DNA of 64,000 nucleotides from an uncultured Anaerolineae bacterium. GTDB taxonomy: Bacteria; Chloroflexota; Anaerolineae; Promineifilales; Promineifilaceae. This document shows, piece by piece, positions 26,308-35,369 of this stretch (its first letter is position 1; the number at the start of each line of letters is the position of its first letter). The stretch spans positions 1 to 64,000 of the forward strand of contig CAJQMR010000026.1 of NCBI GenBank assembly GCA_905479495.1. The letters run 5' to 3'. The position numbers and the translations under genes were made by a program. The notes beneath the pieces were generated by a model that searched no databases, was not told the DNA's origin, and was given only the letters and a program-made list of their open reading frames with translations.

Positions 26308-28326
26308 GTGAAGAAACCAACGCCAATTTTTTTAATTTTTCTATTTTTGTTTGCCTTGGCGGCGTGCCAGAATGAGGAAACGCTGCCCACGCCAGTGCCC
26401 ACAATTGTGGTTTCTGCGGTGGATGGCGTGAATGATGAGACCTCGCTAAATGAGACAGATACGGCCGTATCCACCCCTGCCTCCACACCAGAGCCAACCG
26501 CGACGCAGCTGCCCACACCCACGCCGCCGCCGCTCAAGCCGCTAACCGTTTGCCTGGGCGCGGAACCAACCAGCCTGTTTTTATACGGCGATGACAGTTT
26601 GGCGGCAACGGCCGTACGCCATGCACTCTATGAAAATCTTTACACTACGCTCAACTATGATTACCAGCCGCAGGGTTTGCAAAAGCTGCCCAGCCTGGAT
26701 GAAGGTGACGCCCGCATTGGATTGGTAGAAGTCAACGAAGGCGACCTGATCGTTAATTCGGCAGGGAATGTGGTCTTTTTGGTGCCGGGCGTGCAGTTTG
26801 TACGGGGTGATGGTGAGTTTGTCACCTTTGACCGCACGCTGACGGCGGAAGGGGCCGATCCGTTGCTGATGCAGCAAATGGAGGCTGATTTTACCTTCAA
26901 GCCCATGACTTGGTCAGACGGAACGGCCGTTACCGCCGCCGATTCTGTCTTTAGCTATGAAATTGCCGCTGATTCTGATTTGCCTGGTGAGCAAACAAAA
27001 ATTGAGCGGACGGCCAGCTATGAAGCCACAGGTGATCTTACCGTTACCTGGACGGGTCTGCCTGGTTATCTTGATCCGCAATATTTCACCAACGTCTGGA
27101 CACCGCTGCCGCAGCACCAACTGGGCGAATTTTCTGCTGCCGAGTTGCTGGCCGAAGATTCCCCTGCGCCGCAGTCGTTGAGCAGCGGCCCGTTTGTGGT
27201 GGATACATGGACACGCGGCGAGGCGCTCACCTTGCGCAATAATCCAAACTATTATCGGGCGGATTTGGGGCTGCCCCACATCACCGAACTGACCATTCGT
27301 TTTGACATGGTGGGTGAAACGGCCGTTAATCAGATCGCTGCTGGGTGTGACATTGTGACCCACGATGCCATCAGCCGAACCCAAACCCCGGATGTGCTGG
27401 CGGCTGCCGAGGCGGGCACGCTTTTGGCCACGTTTGTTTCCAACAACATCTTTGAGCATATCGATTTTGGCATTAATTCCTGGGAAAATTATGGCGATGG
27501 CGAGCGAAACGGCCGTCCCGATTGGTTTGAAGATGTGCGCGTACGGCAGGCGATTACGCTTTGTACCAACCGGCAGCAGTTGGTCGATGAAATCACCTAC
27601 GGCCAATCTCGCATCTTGCACGCCTACATCCCGGACGACCACCCACTGTACCCTGACGAGGCGCAAGCCTGGTCGTTTGATCCAGGCGCGGGCAACAGTT
27701 TGCTGGACGAAGTTGGCCTGGAAGACACCGACGGCGATGGTTTCCGTGAATTGGTTGAACGGGATCTGAGCAGCACCATCGTGGCGACCACCACGATGAG
27801 CATCACCCTGGGCACCAACAGCGAGAGCGACATTCGCTTGCGCATCAACGAGCTGGTGGCCGCTGACCTGGCCGCCTGTGGCATTCAGGTCAACCTGTAC
27901 GATGTCAACGCCAACGATTGGTTTGATGACGGGCCGTTTAGCCCGTTGTTTGGCCGTCGCTTCGATCTGGCGACCTTTGCCTGGCGGACGGATATACATC
28001 CGCCATGTGGCCTGTACCTTAGCAGCAATGTTACCGGGCCGGAGGAGCGTGGTTTTGGTGGTTGGAGCAACGTTAACGCCACCGGCTGGATTGATGAGGC
28101 ATACGATGCAGCCTGCAGTGCGGCACTGGCGGCGCTGCCTGGCACGCCGGAATACGCGACCAGCCACCGGGAAGCGGTCCAGATTTTTACTGAGGAGTTA
28201 CCAATTATTCCGCTATTTCACTATTTGAAAACGGCCGTTACCCAACCCACCATCCTCAACTTTCAGCCAGACGCTTCCCAGCCGTCCGAGCTGTGGAACC
28301 TGGCGGAGATTGACATCGTGGAATAG
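26308..28326 (+). CDS. ABC transporter substrate-binding lipoprotein, family 5 (oligopeptide type)
   Basis: The 672-residue protein has a signal peptide with lipobox 'FALAAC' about 20 residues in, a Thr/Pro linker, and an SBP_bac_5 domain: 'LTVCLGAEPTSLFLYGDDSL', 'VFLVPGVQFVRGDGEFVT', 'FTFKPMTWSDGTAVTAADSV' (the typical 'WSDGxxxTAxD' motif) and 'VRQAITLCTNRQQLVDEI'. I start at GTG 26308, after AGGAAG; the longer ATG frame (26263) would overlap the upstream gene and bury the signal peptide. It probably binds peptides or other oligomers for an ABC importer encoded elsewhere; no permease lies next to it. Confidence 0.88.
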   Translation: MKKPTPIFLIFLFLFALAACQNEETLPTPVPTIVVSAVDGVNDETSLNETDTAVSTPASTPEPTATQLPTPTPPPLKPLTVCLGAEPTSLFLYGDDSLAATAVRHALYENLYTTLNYDYQPQGLQKLPSLDEGDARIGLVEVNEGDLIVNSAGNVVFLVPGVQFVRGDGEFVTFDRTLTAEGADPLLMQQMEADFTFKPMTWSDGTAVTAADSVFSYEIAADSDLPGEQTKIERTASYEATGDLTVTWTGLPGYLDPQYFTNVWTPLPQHQLGEFSAAELLAEDSPAPQSLSSGPFVVDTWTRGEALTLRNNPNYYRADLGLPHITELTIRFDMVGETAVNQIAAGCDIVTHDAISRTQTPDVLAAAEAGTLLATFVSNNIFEHIDFGINSWENYGDGERNGRPDWFEDVRVRQAITLCTNRQQLVDEITYGQSRILHAYIPDDHPLYPDEAQAWSFDPGAGNSLLDEVGLEDTDGDGFRELVERDLSSTIVATTTMSITLGTNSESDIRLRINELVAADLAACGIQVNLYDVNANDWFDDGPFSPLFGRRFDLATFAWRTDIHPPCGLYLSSNVTGPEERGFGGWSNVNATGWIDEAYDAACSAALAALPGTPEYATSHREAVQIFTEELPIIPLFHYLKTAVTQPTILNFQPDASQPSELWNLAEIDIVE

Positions 28327-28336
28327 GTTGCTAGCA

Positions 28337-28428
28337 AGACCTGACAGGTCTACGAAGTGGTTTCATTGTTAAACAACTTTGCATGGAAAGTCACTTGATT
28401 GCGAAGAATGTTAGGAGACCTGTCAGGT
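28337..28428. repeat. Pair of 15-bp palindromes, AGACCTGACAGGTCT type
   Basis: AGACCTGACAGGTCT near 28337 and AGACCTGTCAGGTCT near 28413 are each a perfect palindrome around one central base, and are reverse complements of each other, about 60 bp apart. They bracket the short gap before pth. This could be a small mobile element or a pair of protein-binding sites. Confidence 0.7.
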
Positions 28429-28444
28429 CTGGACTGGAAGCGTG

Positions 28445-29095
28445 ATGAACTTTTTACGCAAACTAATTAGCCGTCAGCCAGAGCTGGCGGATGAAATTGA
28501 TGAAATGAACGACGCAGAACGATTTTTGATCGTTGGCCTGGGGAATCCTGGCCGCAAATATCGGGGCAACCGGCACAACATCGGCTTTATGGCGGTCGAT
28601 GCGCTGGCGGCTGCCTACAATATTGAAAGCAGCAAGGTGCAGAACAAGGCGATTGTAGGCAACGGCCGTATCCAAAACCAAAACGTCATCATCGCCAAGC
28701 CGCAAACCTACATGAACGACAGTGGTGACGCGGTTGGTCCGCTGGCCCGCTACTACAAAGTGCCAATAGAAAACGTGCTGGTTGTCTACGACGAGCTGGA
28801 TTTGCCCTTTGGCACCATTCGCCTGCGCGAAAAGGGCGGGGCGGGCGGCCATAACGGCATGAAGTCAGTCATTAACCATCTGGGGCAAGACTTTCCTCGC
28901 GTGCGGTTGGGAATCGGCCGTCCGCCAGGGCGAATGCCCGTGCCCGCCTACGTGCTGCAAGATTTTGGCAAGGATGATTTGCCGCTGCTTGACGACGTCC
29001 TGGCTGAAGCGGTTCGCGCTATCGAAACCTACCTGCGGGATGGCATTCAACTGGCGATGTCGCGCCACAATGGCAACCTTGTAAACGAAGAGTAG
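28445..29095 (+). CDS. pth: Peptidyl-tRNA hydrolase
   Basis: This 216-residue enzyme frees stalled peptidyl-tRNA in the cytoplasm. It has the family signature 'FLIVGLGNPGRKYRGNRHNIGF' (split; catalytic His near residue 44), 'KPQTYMNDSGDAV', 'VVYDELDLPFG' (catalytic Asp) and 'GGAGGHNGMKSV'. An N-terminal extension of about 25 residues ('LRKLISRQPELADEIDEMND') precedes the usual start, so an ATG at 28505 is an alternative start. It is followed by a 15-bp perfect hairpin and then mfd on the same strand, a common bacterial gene pair. Confidence 0.95.
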   Translation: MNFLRKLISRQPELADEIDEMNDAERFLIVGLGNPGRKYRGNRHNIGFMAVDALAAAYNIESSKVQNKAIVGNGRIQNQNVIIAKPQTYMNDSGDAVGPLARYYKVPIENVLVVYDELDLPFGTIRLREKGGAGGHNGMKSVINHLGQDFPRVRLGIGRPPGRMPVPAYVLQDFGKDDLPLLDDVLAEAVRAIETYLRDGIQLAMSRHNGNLVNEE

Positions 29096-29100
29096 ATCGG

Positions 29101-29133
29101 AGGTGCGACGCACTTTAGAAGTGCGTCGCACCT
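29101..29133. repeat. Perfect 15-bp hairpin between pth and mfd
   Basis: AGGTGCGACGCACTT, TAG loop, AAGTGCGTCGCACCT. There is no T-run on either side, so it is unlikely to be a strong terminator; it may attenuate or be a small palindromic repeat. Confidence 0.8.
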
Positions 29134-29145
29134 GGAATACGACGT

Positions 29146-32100
29146 ATGACAGTTTCTGGACTCCTCAACATTTTCAACGAACTGCCTGCTTTTGCTGAGC
29201 TGGTAGCGGAACTGGACGAGAAAAAGTCAGTTCCACCGCTAAGCTTGCCGATGAGTGCCCGTACGGCCGTACTTGCCCAGCTTTACCGCCAACGCAAGGT
29301 GCCCGTGGTGTTAATTACCGGCAAGGTGGAGTCTGCCGCCGCCTGGATTCAGGCGTTGGAAATGTGGCTGCCGCCCGGTGATGTCATGCGCCGCCTGCCG
29401 GAGCCAACGCCGCTGCCCTATGATCGCGGCCCGTGGAGCGAACGCTGCCGCGCTGATCGCCTCACTGTTCTCACCCGGCTGATGGCGGGGCAGCATCCCC
29501 AAATGCCTGCTCTGGAAATGCCGCCACTGGTGGTCACGTCGGCGCGCGCCTTTTTGCAAAAAACGCTGCCCAAGCGTCGCTTCATGACCAGTACACGGGT
29601 GTTGCGCGTGGGCCAGATTATTGATCTGGAAAAGCTGATGGAAATGTGGCTGGGCATCGGCTATGAGGAGACGAGCGTGGTGGAGGCCGCCGGACAGTTC
29701 AGCCGTCGTGGCGGTATCATCGATATTTTCCCAGTGGCGACGGACTTGCCCGTGCGTATTGAGCTGTTTGGTGATGAGATCGACACAATGCGCACCTTCG
29801 ATCCGGCCACGCAGCGTTCCATCGATATTGATGGCAGTGCGACCATCGAAACGATCATTGTGCCGCCCACGCGGGAGGCCTTACCTGCTGTGGCCCAGGC
29901 GTTTGCTCTTTCCCTGCCGGACGAACTCGACCCGCAGCCCGAAGAAGGTAGCCTGCCTTCCTGGCGGGACGATATTCCTGACTTGCGTGCCGGGAATGCA
30001 TTCCCTAATCTGGAATATTATTTGCCTCTGTTGTACCCGCAGCCTGCCAGCCTGCTGGATTATCTGCCCAACGATGCGCTGGTGGTGGTGGATGATTGGC
30101 GCGAATTGGCAACGGCCGTATCCGAACTCCACGAACACGCCGACCAGATGGCCAATGAGCAGGTTAGCCTGCCGCCCAACTACCAAAGCCCACTTTTTGC
30201 CTGGGAAAACATCGTTGATGTGCTGAACTGGTGGCAGCCGTTGGTGCTGGGGGATGGGCCGGAAGGTGAGGAACCGGAACGGCCGTATCTCGATTTAGCC
30301 TCTTCTTTTGAGCCGGGTCCACGCTATGGTGGCCAGGTACGGCCGTTGCTCACCCAGCTCAAATCGGCCCAAAAAGAAGGCGACCGTGTAGTCGTGCTCA
30401 GCCAGCAAGCCGCCCGGCTCAAAGAGCTGTGGCGCGAAGAACTCCGCGACATCAAGCCAGAAAGTTTGCTCCTGCGCGGTGGCCTCAGCCGCGAGGACGA
30501 CAACGATGATGACCCCTCAACCTTTGCGCCGCGTTCAGCCGAGCAGCCCGTGAGAACTGTTTCCGACCTACCCGAACCTGGTTCCCTTACCTTTGTCCAG
30601 GGTGCCTTGCCGGAAGGGTTCGTGTTGGTACGGCGCGACGATGGCGAGATTTTGCTTGATCTGCTGACAGATGCCGAGATATTTGGCTGGAACCGGCCCG
30701 CTCCACGGCGCTGGCGCTCGCCGCGCCCCATCGCCCCGGAAGCCCGCTTTGCCGACATTACCGCTGGGGATTATGTGGTGCATTTGGAATATGGGATCGG
30801 CCGTTTTGCCGGGCTGGTGGTGCGCAACATCGGTGGCATGGAGCGGGAATATTTGCTCATGGAGTATGCCAACGGCGACACGCTCTATGTCCCCGCCCAC
30901 CATGCCGATCGGCTAAGCAAGTGGGTTGGCTCTGATGAACGGCCGCCCAACATGCACCGTCTGGGCGAACGCTCCTGGACGCAGGCCAAAGCCAAAGCGC
31001 AAAAAGCGGCTGATGAGTTAGCCGATGAGCTGCTCGATCTGTACGCCACCCGTGAAACGATTGCCGGGCACGCTTTTTCACAGGATAGCGAGTGGCAGGC
31101 CGAGCTAGAAGCCAGCTTCCCTTATCGAGAAACCGAGGACCAACTGCGCGTCATTGCCGAGGTGAAGGCCGACATGGAACAGTCTCAGCCGATGGACCGC
31201 CTGGTTTGCGGCGATGTGGGCTATGGCAAAACGGAAGTGGCTTTGCGTGCTGCTTTTAAGGCGGTGATGGACAGCAAGCAGGTGGCAATTCTGGTGCCTA
31301 CGACGGTGTTAGCGCAACAGCATTTCAATACATTTTATGAGCGGTTACGGCCGTTTCCCGTCAAAGTAGAAATGCTCTCCCGCTTCCGCACCCAGACGCA
31401 GCAGAACCGCATTGTGAAGGGATTGAGAAACGGCCGTGTGGACATCATCATTGGTACCCACCGTCTGCTCTCCGACGACATTTCCTTTAAAGATTTGGGG
31501 CTGGTGATTGTGGATGAAGAGCAGCGCTTTGGTGTGGCGCATAAGGAAAGGCTCAAGCAGTGGCGTACCGAGGTTGATGTGCTGACGATGACCGCCACGC
31601 CGATCCCGCGTACCCTCTACATGAGCCTGACCGGCGTGCGCGACATCAGCATTATTGATACGGCACCAGCGGAGCGGCTGCCGGTGCAAACCTATGTTGG
31701 CGCATTCGATGAGACGCGGCTGAAGCGTGCCTTGCAGCGCGAGTTGGACCGAGGCGGGCAGGTATTCTTGGTGCATAATCGGGTGCAAACAATCGACATC
31801 ATCCAGAAACAAATCGAACGGTTGATGCCCGAGGCCAAGGTGGCTATTGGGCATGGGCAGATGAGCGAGCGGCAGCTGGAGCGCATTATGACCGATTTTG
31901 ATGAGGGCAAAATCGACGTGCTCATTAGCACAACTATTATTGAAAGTGGCCTGGACATCCCCAATGCCAACACCCTCATCGTCGATCGGGCCGATCGCTT
32001 TGGTTTAGCGCAGATGTACCAGCTGCGTGGGCGTGTAGGGCGCGGGGCGAAGCGCGCCTACGCCTATTTCTTCCACGCTCCCTGGCGCACCCTCAATGAA

Positions 32101-32787
32101 GATGCTCGTTTACGCCTGGAAACCATCGCCGAGCAAACAGAGCTGGGTGCAGGTTACCAGATTGCGCTGCGTGATATGGAAATTCGGGGCGCAGGGGATT
32201 TGCTGGGTGGACAGCAGAGTGGTCATATTTCGGCCGTGGGCTTTGATTTATACACTAAGCTGCTGGCCAACGCGGTAAAGCGGCGCAAGGCGGAGCGCAA
32301 AGGCGAAATCTTGCCGGCTGAGCTACCGGAAGCAACGCTCATCGATGTGCCGCTGGCGGCTTATGTACCGCCCGACTACGTGCCGGACCCGGCGCTGCGC
32401 CTGCGGCTTTACCGGCGCATGGCCATGCTGGGCGACCTGGTTGAAATTGATGAGATGGCTGAGGAGTTAGCCGACCGCTTTGGGCCGATTCCTGATCCAG
32501 TGCACCATTTGCTCTACCAGTTACGGATCAAGGTTTTAGCAGAACGGGCGCAGGTAACGGCCGTAACCACCGAGGCTGGCCAAATCAAAATTCGCCTGCT
32601 GGATTTGGAGGGCATCGACCGTTTCCGCTTGCAACGCTATTTGGGTGAAACGGTGCGCGTTAGCCGCAAGGCTATCTGGATGCCCCGTGAACTAAGCACC
32701 AAAGAGTGGCAGGTAACACTGGTGCAGGTGCTAGAGCGTTTAGCCTCCTTTGAGCGAGATAAAATGAAGCTGGAAAAGAATAATTAA
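29146..32787 (+). CDS. mfd: Transcription-repair coupling factor Mfd
   Basis: The 1213-residue protein is full length for Mfd. It shows the UvrB-like N-terminal region ('FSRRGGIIDIFP', near 185), the RNA-polymerase-interacting domain ('GDYVVHLEYGIGRFAGL', near 540), the translocase motor with Walker A 'VCGDVGYGKTEVALRAAFKA' (near 686) and 'VDEEQRFG' (DExQ box, near 790), 'TMTATPIPRTLYMSL', 'SGLDIPNANTLIVDRADRFG', and a C-terminal TRCF domain. It removes RNA polymerase stalled at DNA damage and recruits UvrA. It carries at least seven ACGGCCGT sites, showing the motif is tolerated even in a conserved gene. Confidence 0.97.
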   Translation: MTVSGLLNIFNELPAFAELVAELDEKKSVPPLSLPMSARTAVLAQLYRQRKVPVVLITGKVESAAAWIQALEMWLPPGDVMRRLPEPTPLPYDRGPWSERCRADRLTVLTRLMAGQHPQMPALEMPPLVVTSARAFLQKTLPKRRFMTSTRVLRVGQIIDLEKLMEMWLGIGYEETSVVEAAGQFSRRGGIIDIFPVATDLPVRIELFGDEIDTMRTFDPATQRSIDIDGSATIETIIVPPTREALPAVAQAFALSLPDELDPQPEEGSLPSWRDDIPDLRAGNAFPNLEYYLPLLYPQPASLLDYLPNDALVVVDDWRELATAVSELHEHADQMANEQVSLPPNYQSPLFAWENIVDVLNWWQPLVLGDGPEGEEPERPYLDLASSFEPGPRYGGQVRPLLTQLKSAQKEGDRVVVLSQQAARLKELWREELRDIKPESLLLRGGLSREDDNDDDPSTFAPRSAEQPVRTVSDLPEPGSLTFVQGALPEGFVLVRRDDGEILLDLLTDAEIFGWNRPAPRRWRSPRPIAPEARFADITAGDYVVHLEYGIGRFAGLVVRNIGGMEREYLLMEYANGDTLYVPAHHADRLSKWVGSDERPPNMHRLGERSWTQAKAKAQKAADELADELLDLYATRETIAGHAFSQDSEWQAELEASFPYRETEDQLRVIAEVKADMEQSQPMDRLVCGDVGYGKTEVALRAAFKAVMDSKQVAILVPTTVLAQQHFNTFYERLRPFPVKVEMLSRFRTQTQQNRIVKGLRNGRVDIIIGTHRLLSDDISFKDLGLVIVDEEQRFGVAHKERLKQWRTEVDVLTMTATPIPRTLYMSLTGVRDISIIDTAPAERLPVQTYVGAFDETRLKRALQRELDRGGQVFLVHNRVQTIDIIQKQIERLMPEAKVAIGHGQMSERQLERIMTDFDEGKIDVLISTTIIESGLDIPNANTLIVDRADRFGLAQMYQLRGRVGRGAKRAYAYFFHAPWRTLNEDARLRLETIAEQTELGAGYQIALRDMEIRGAGDLLGGQQSGHISAVGFDLYTKLLANAVKRRKAERKGEILPAELPEATLIDVPLAAYVPPDYVPDPALRLRLYRRMAMLGDLVEIDEMAEELADRFGPIPDPVHHLLYQLRIKVLAERAQVTAVTTEAGQIKIRLLDLEGIDRFRLQRYLGETVRVSRKAIWMPRELSTKEWQVTLVQVLERLASFERDKMKLEKNN

Positions 32788-32866
32788 TTGTGAATTGAGA
32801 ATCGTGAATTGTGAACGGGTTAGATCATTCACAATTCTCCATTCATCATTCACAATTCACAATTTT
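32786..32866. repeat. Intergenic palindrome of 'ATTCACAATT' words overlapping the mfd stop
   Basis: AATTGTGAATTG (32786-32797) pairs perfectly with CAATTCACAATT (32853-32864), with further imperfect copies of ATTGTGAA and TTCACAATT between them. The left arm begins in the TAA stop codon of mfd. Confidence 0.75.
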
Positions 32867-32877
32867 TAGGGATTGTT

Positions 32878-33249
32878 ATGGATATTAAATTTTTTGATGA
32901 CCCGTTTGAAGGGCCAAAGCCTCGGGAAGAGGTAAGAATTAAGCAGTTGGGACTGTACATGCATGAGGACGGCCGTCGCGTGGCCGTGGGATTTGACATG
33001 ACGCCATTTTTGGAACGGCCGTCTCTCCAGGTTACATTTATTAATGAGCGGGGTGAAGAAGCTGGCTCGCTGCACGTCATTGAGACGCTGCAAACCAACT
33101 TCAGCCTGACGGTGCATTTGCGCGACAAAGAGCCGACTGATACGTATGAAGTAACGGCCGTTGTCTACTATGCTACCCCAGAAACCGAACGCGTTAATGT
33201 TCATACCCTCACCAGAAGCCTGGATCGCAACACTCCGGGCGAACAATAA
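32878..33249 (+). CDS. Small hypothetical protein
   Basis: The 123-residue soluble protein is probably beta-rich: 'VAVGFDMTPFLERPSLQVTF' and 'FSLTVHLRDKEPTDTYEVTAVVYY'. No signal peptide or membrane helix is visible. I do not recognise a family. The ATG follows AGGG at a good distance, just after the palindrome downstream of mfd. It contains several ACGGCCGT-derived 'GRR' and 'TAVV' stretches, so it has been long resident. Its link to mfd is only positional. Confidence 0.6.
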   Translation: MDIKFFDDPFEGPKPREEVRIKQLGLYMHEDGRRVAVGFDMTPFLERPSLQVTFINERGEEAGSLHVIETLQTNFSLTVHLRDKEPTDTYEVTAVVYYATPETERVNVHTLTRSLDRNTPGEQ

Positions 33250-33269
33250 CCGCAAAAGCCAGGTGTCAG

Positions 33270-34040
33270 TCACTTTCTGGGAAGTGTGCGAGCTTTTATA
33301 CTGGAGACGATAAGAGTGCGTGGAATTTTTTGATTCCATTGGGCCGCAAATGAGGTTGCAGACGCTGTCTCTGGCAGCATTGGCTCGGCGACCTCTTCAA
33401 TTGTAAATCCGGCTTGAAGAAGCCCATTGAGATAAGTAGATAATTTTCGGTGATAGGCCCCAACTTTTCCCCGCAAACCCTCTCCACCAGATTGCCAAAA
33501 GCCCTCTTGATCGTAATGTAAAACGCGGCAGGCAACATAGTTCTCTGCTTCGTCAACTTCGGCAATTGTTTCCGGCACACTAAATGGCGTTTCAAAGCAG
33601 GGGTGCAGCAGGGCGATGATAAATTTTCCAGCCGGTTTCAAAATGCGATTGACTGCCTGGAAAACGGAAGCGAGGTCCGGGACATCCATCAATGCCATGT
33701 TGCATACGACAATATTAAAAGTTTCATCTGCTACGCTGTGAAGCGTTTGGGCATCATCCACAAGAAAGTTGATCGAGTACCCTTGTGAAATTTTTCTGGC
33801 TTGCTGAAGTAGGGCATTGGAGATGTCAACGGCCGTTACCATCCCGCCCCGTTCTGCCATCATCCGTGACAAATAACCCTCGCCACTGGCTAAATCACAA
33901 ATTTGCTTGCCGCTGATTTTGCCCAAGAGTCGGAAAATCTCATTTGTACGCAGGTTGAAGTGTGAATATGGATCTTGTAACTCTTTGTGGACAAATTCTG
34001 TATAGTAATGATCAATCGCATCATACAGGGGTTCTGTCAT
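33270..34040 (-). CDS. Class I SAM-dependent methyltransferase
   Basis: This 256-residue enzyme has motif I 'QICDLASGEGYLSRMMAERG' (about 44-63), acidic strand 2 'VTAVDISNALLQQAR', 'NIVVCNMALMDVPD' and 'RILKPAGKFIIALLHPCF', typical of Methyltransf_11/25. The longer reading frame starts at 34139, but GAGAGGAAG just before the ATG at 34040 fixes the start as 'MTEPLYDAIDHYY'. It lies between the small hypothetical gene (convergent) and a terminator. The substrate is unknown. Confidence 0.85.
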   Translation of the reverse strand: MTEPLYDAIDHYYTEFVHKELQDPYSHFNLRTNEIFRLLGKISGKQICDLASGEGYLSRMMAERGGMVTAVDISNALLQQARKISQGYSINFLVDDAQTLHSVADETFNIVVCNMALMDVPDLASVFQAVNRILKPAGKFIIALLHPCFETPFSVPETIAEVDEAENYVACRVLHYDQEGFWQSGGEGLRGKVGAYHRKLSTYLNGLLQAGFTIEEVAEPMLPETASATSFAAQWNQKIPRTLIVSSIKARTLPRK

Positions 34041-34102
34041 TTTGCTTCCTCTCTTTTTTCTACAAGAGCCAAAAGAGGTGAACAAAGTGACAGATTGATC
34101 AG

Positions 34103-34136
34103 AAAAACCGCCGCTGTGCCCGCAGCGACGGTTTTT
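34103..34136 (-). terminator. Rho-independent terminator after the Xer-like gene
   Basis: AAAAACCGCCGCTG (34103-34116) pairs with CAGCGACGGTTTTT (34123-34136) with one mismatch and poly-A/T ends. It lies about 90 bp beyond the stop at 34229 and before the methyltransferase start. Confidence 0.85.
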
Positions 34137-34206
34137 CAAGAGGAAAACAATGTTTAAGCTACTCCTGTAACGACATTGTTTCCCAAAAAGTTCCCTCTTT
34201 TCACTT

Positions 34207-34234
34207 TTTACTGAATACTGACCACTGTTTACTG
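34207..34234. repeat. 'ACTGAATACTGACCACTG' repeat supplying a stop codon
   Basis: TTTACTGAATACTGACCACT then GTTTACTG. On the minus strand, CAGTAA of this repeat gives the last Gln and the stop of the Xer-like gene. It is the second copy of the unit seen at 11928. Confidence 0.65.
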
Positions 34235-35188
34235 CTCTACTGCCTCTTCCTGCTCCGTCAGCCTTTCCAGCTTCGACTTTGTCTCGCGCCAGGTGATTTT
34301 AGAAAGTCCCAGCTTTTGCCGGATATCGTCTGGTTCCTCTTTAGCGCGCCAGTCGCGCATCGTGGAGGCCCAGCGCAGATTCTCGAACGAAAGCAGGCCG
34401 CGATCTAGATCCGCATCATCTCCCACATCGCGCAGAATGTATTCCAGGTTGCGCGGCGTGCAGGTGAACAGCGTGTCCGGCGGTTCGTATTGCTCTAGGT
34501 ACTCATCCAGCACCTCCAGCCATTCTGGTTCCAGTGGCAGCTTGCGCTCTTTGTAACGCAGGCGCGGGTTGGGGTAACGAATGAACAACATCGGCTGCTC
34601 CGAATCGCTGCGATCGATATGGTTCGGCACGATGGCCATCGCTTCCCCTTTTTTGATGCCAGTTTGCAGCAGCAAGGTTAGCAACAGGTGGGGCCGGGCG
34701 TCTGGTTTTTGTTCCTGGCTGCCCTGGCGAATTTGCTCGGTGACAGTCAATGCTTTAGCCAGATCCTCTTCATTGGGAAGGGTTGGCAGTGGACTTTTGA
34801 CGCTGCGCTGAATGACAGCTACTGACGGGTCATTCGGCAGTACGCCAGCTTCATGTAGCCAGCTAAAGAACACTTTTAGGGTGGTCACGCGCCGAGCGTA
34901 CGATTTAGGACTGCACGGTACACCTCGTTCTTCCACAAGCCATTTGAGAAAATCGTTTAGATTTTTAGTGCCAATTTCGCCAATGGGTTGGCCGATGCCT
35001 AAATATTTGCCCAGCAAGCGTACATCGCTGGCAAATGCTTTGATGGTGTTTATGGCAAAGCCTTCATCCCGCATGTGGGTTTCAAAAAGGCCCAGTGCTG
35101 CCTGGATAGAGGCATCTGCCGATAGGGGTGGGGCGTCTTGTTTTGGAGGGAGTTTATCAGGTGAAATTAACGGTTTTTGCTCACTCAC
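34229..35188 (-). CDS. Tyrosine-recombinase-like protein lacking the catalytic residues
   Basis: The 319-residue protein has the two-domain layout of XerC/XerD-type recombinases: a SAM-like core-binding domain (about 28-125, 'FETHMRDEGFAINTIKAFASDVRLL' in two parts) and a C-terminal domain from about 150. The catalytic set is broken. The first Arg box reads 'LLQTGIKKGEA' (Arg to Lys); the HxxR box reads 'FENLRWAST' (His lost, Arg kept); the LGH box reads 'LGLS'; and no Tyr follows residue 'NLEYILRDV'. The GTG at 35188 follows AAAGGAG; the longer frame from 35299 is unlikely. It probably binds DNA without strand cleavage. Confidence 0.78.
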   Translation of the reverse strand: MSEQKPLISPDKLPPKQDAPPLSADASIQAALGLFETHMRDEGFAINTIKAFASDVRLLGKYLGIGQPIGEIGTKNLNDFLKWLVEERGVPCSPKSYARRVTTLKVFFSWLHEAGVLPNDPSVAVIQRSVKSPLPTLPNEEDLAKALTVTEQIRQGSQEQKPDARPHLLLTLLLQTGIKKGEAMAIVPNHIDRSDSEQPMLFIRYPNPRLRYKERKLPLEPEWLEVLDEYLEQYEPPDTLFTCTPRNLEYILRDVGDDADLDRGLLSFENLRWASTMRDWRAKEEPDDIRQKLGLSKITWRETKSKLERLTEQEEAVEQ

Positions 35189-35369
35189 GCTACATTCTCC
35201 TTTGAAGGGATTTCTTTTCGTATAGACAAGAAGATTAGAACATTTGGACGGATTTGTCAAGATTCGCAAATTAACAGGTAGGCAAATAGTTCTTAACAAT
35301 TTCTGAACATTTGTTTCCTATACTCTCCTGGAACTTAATTCGATGAAATCTGGAAATGGAGTTTAGCAT

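Noticed and set aside
26914..28167. 417-residue frame antisense to the binding-protein gene
   Set aside because: A composition shadow of the highly conserved SBP gene on the plus strand, with no ribosome-binding site or motif.
35281..35340. Promoter before the MacA-like gene (TATACT at 35319)
   Set aside because: The -10-like hexamer is good but the nearest TTAACA is 20 bases upstream, too far for a confident sigma-70 promoter.
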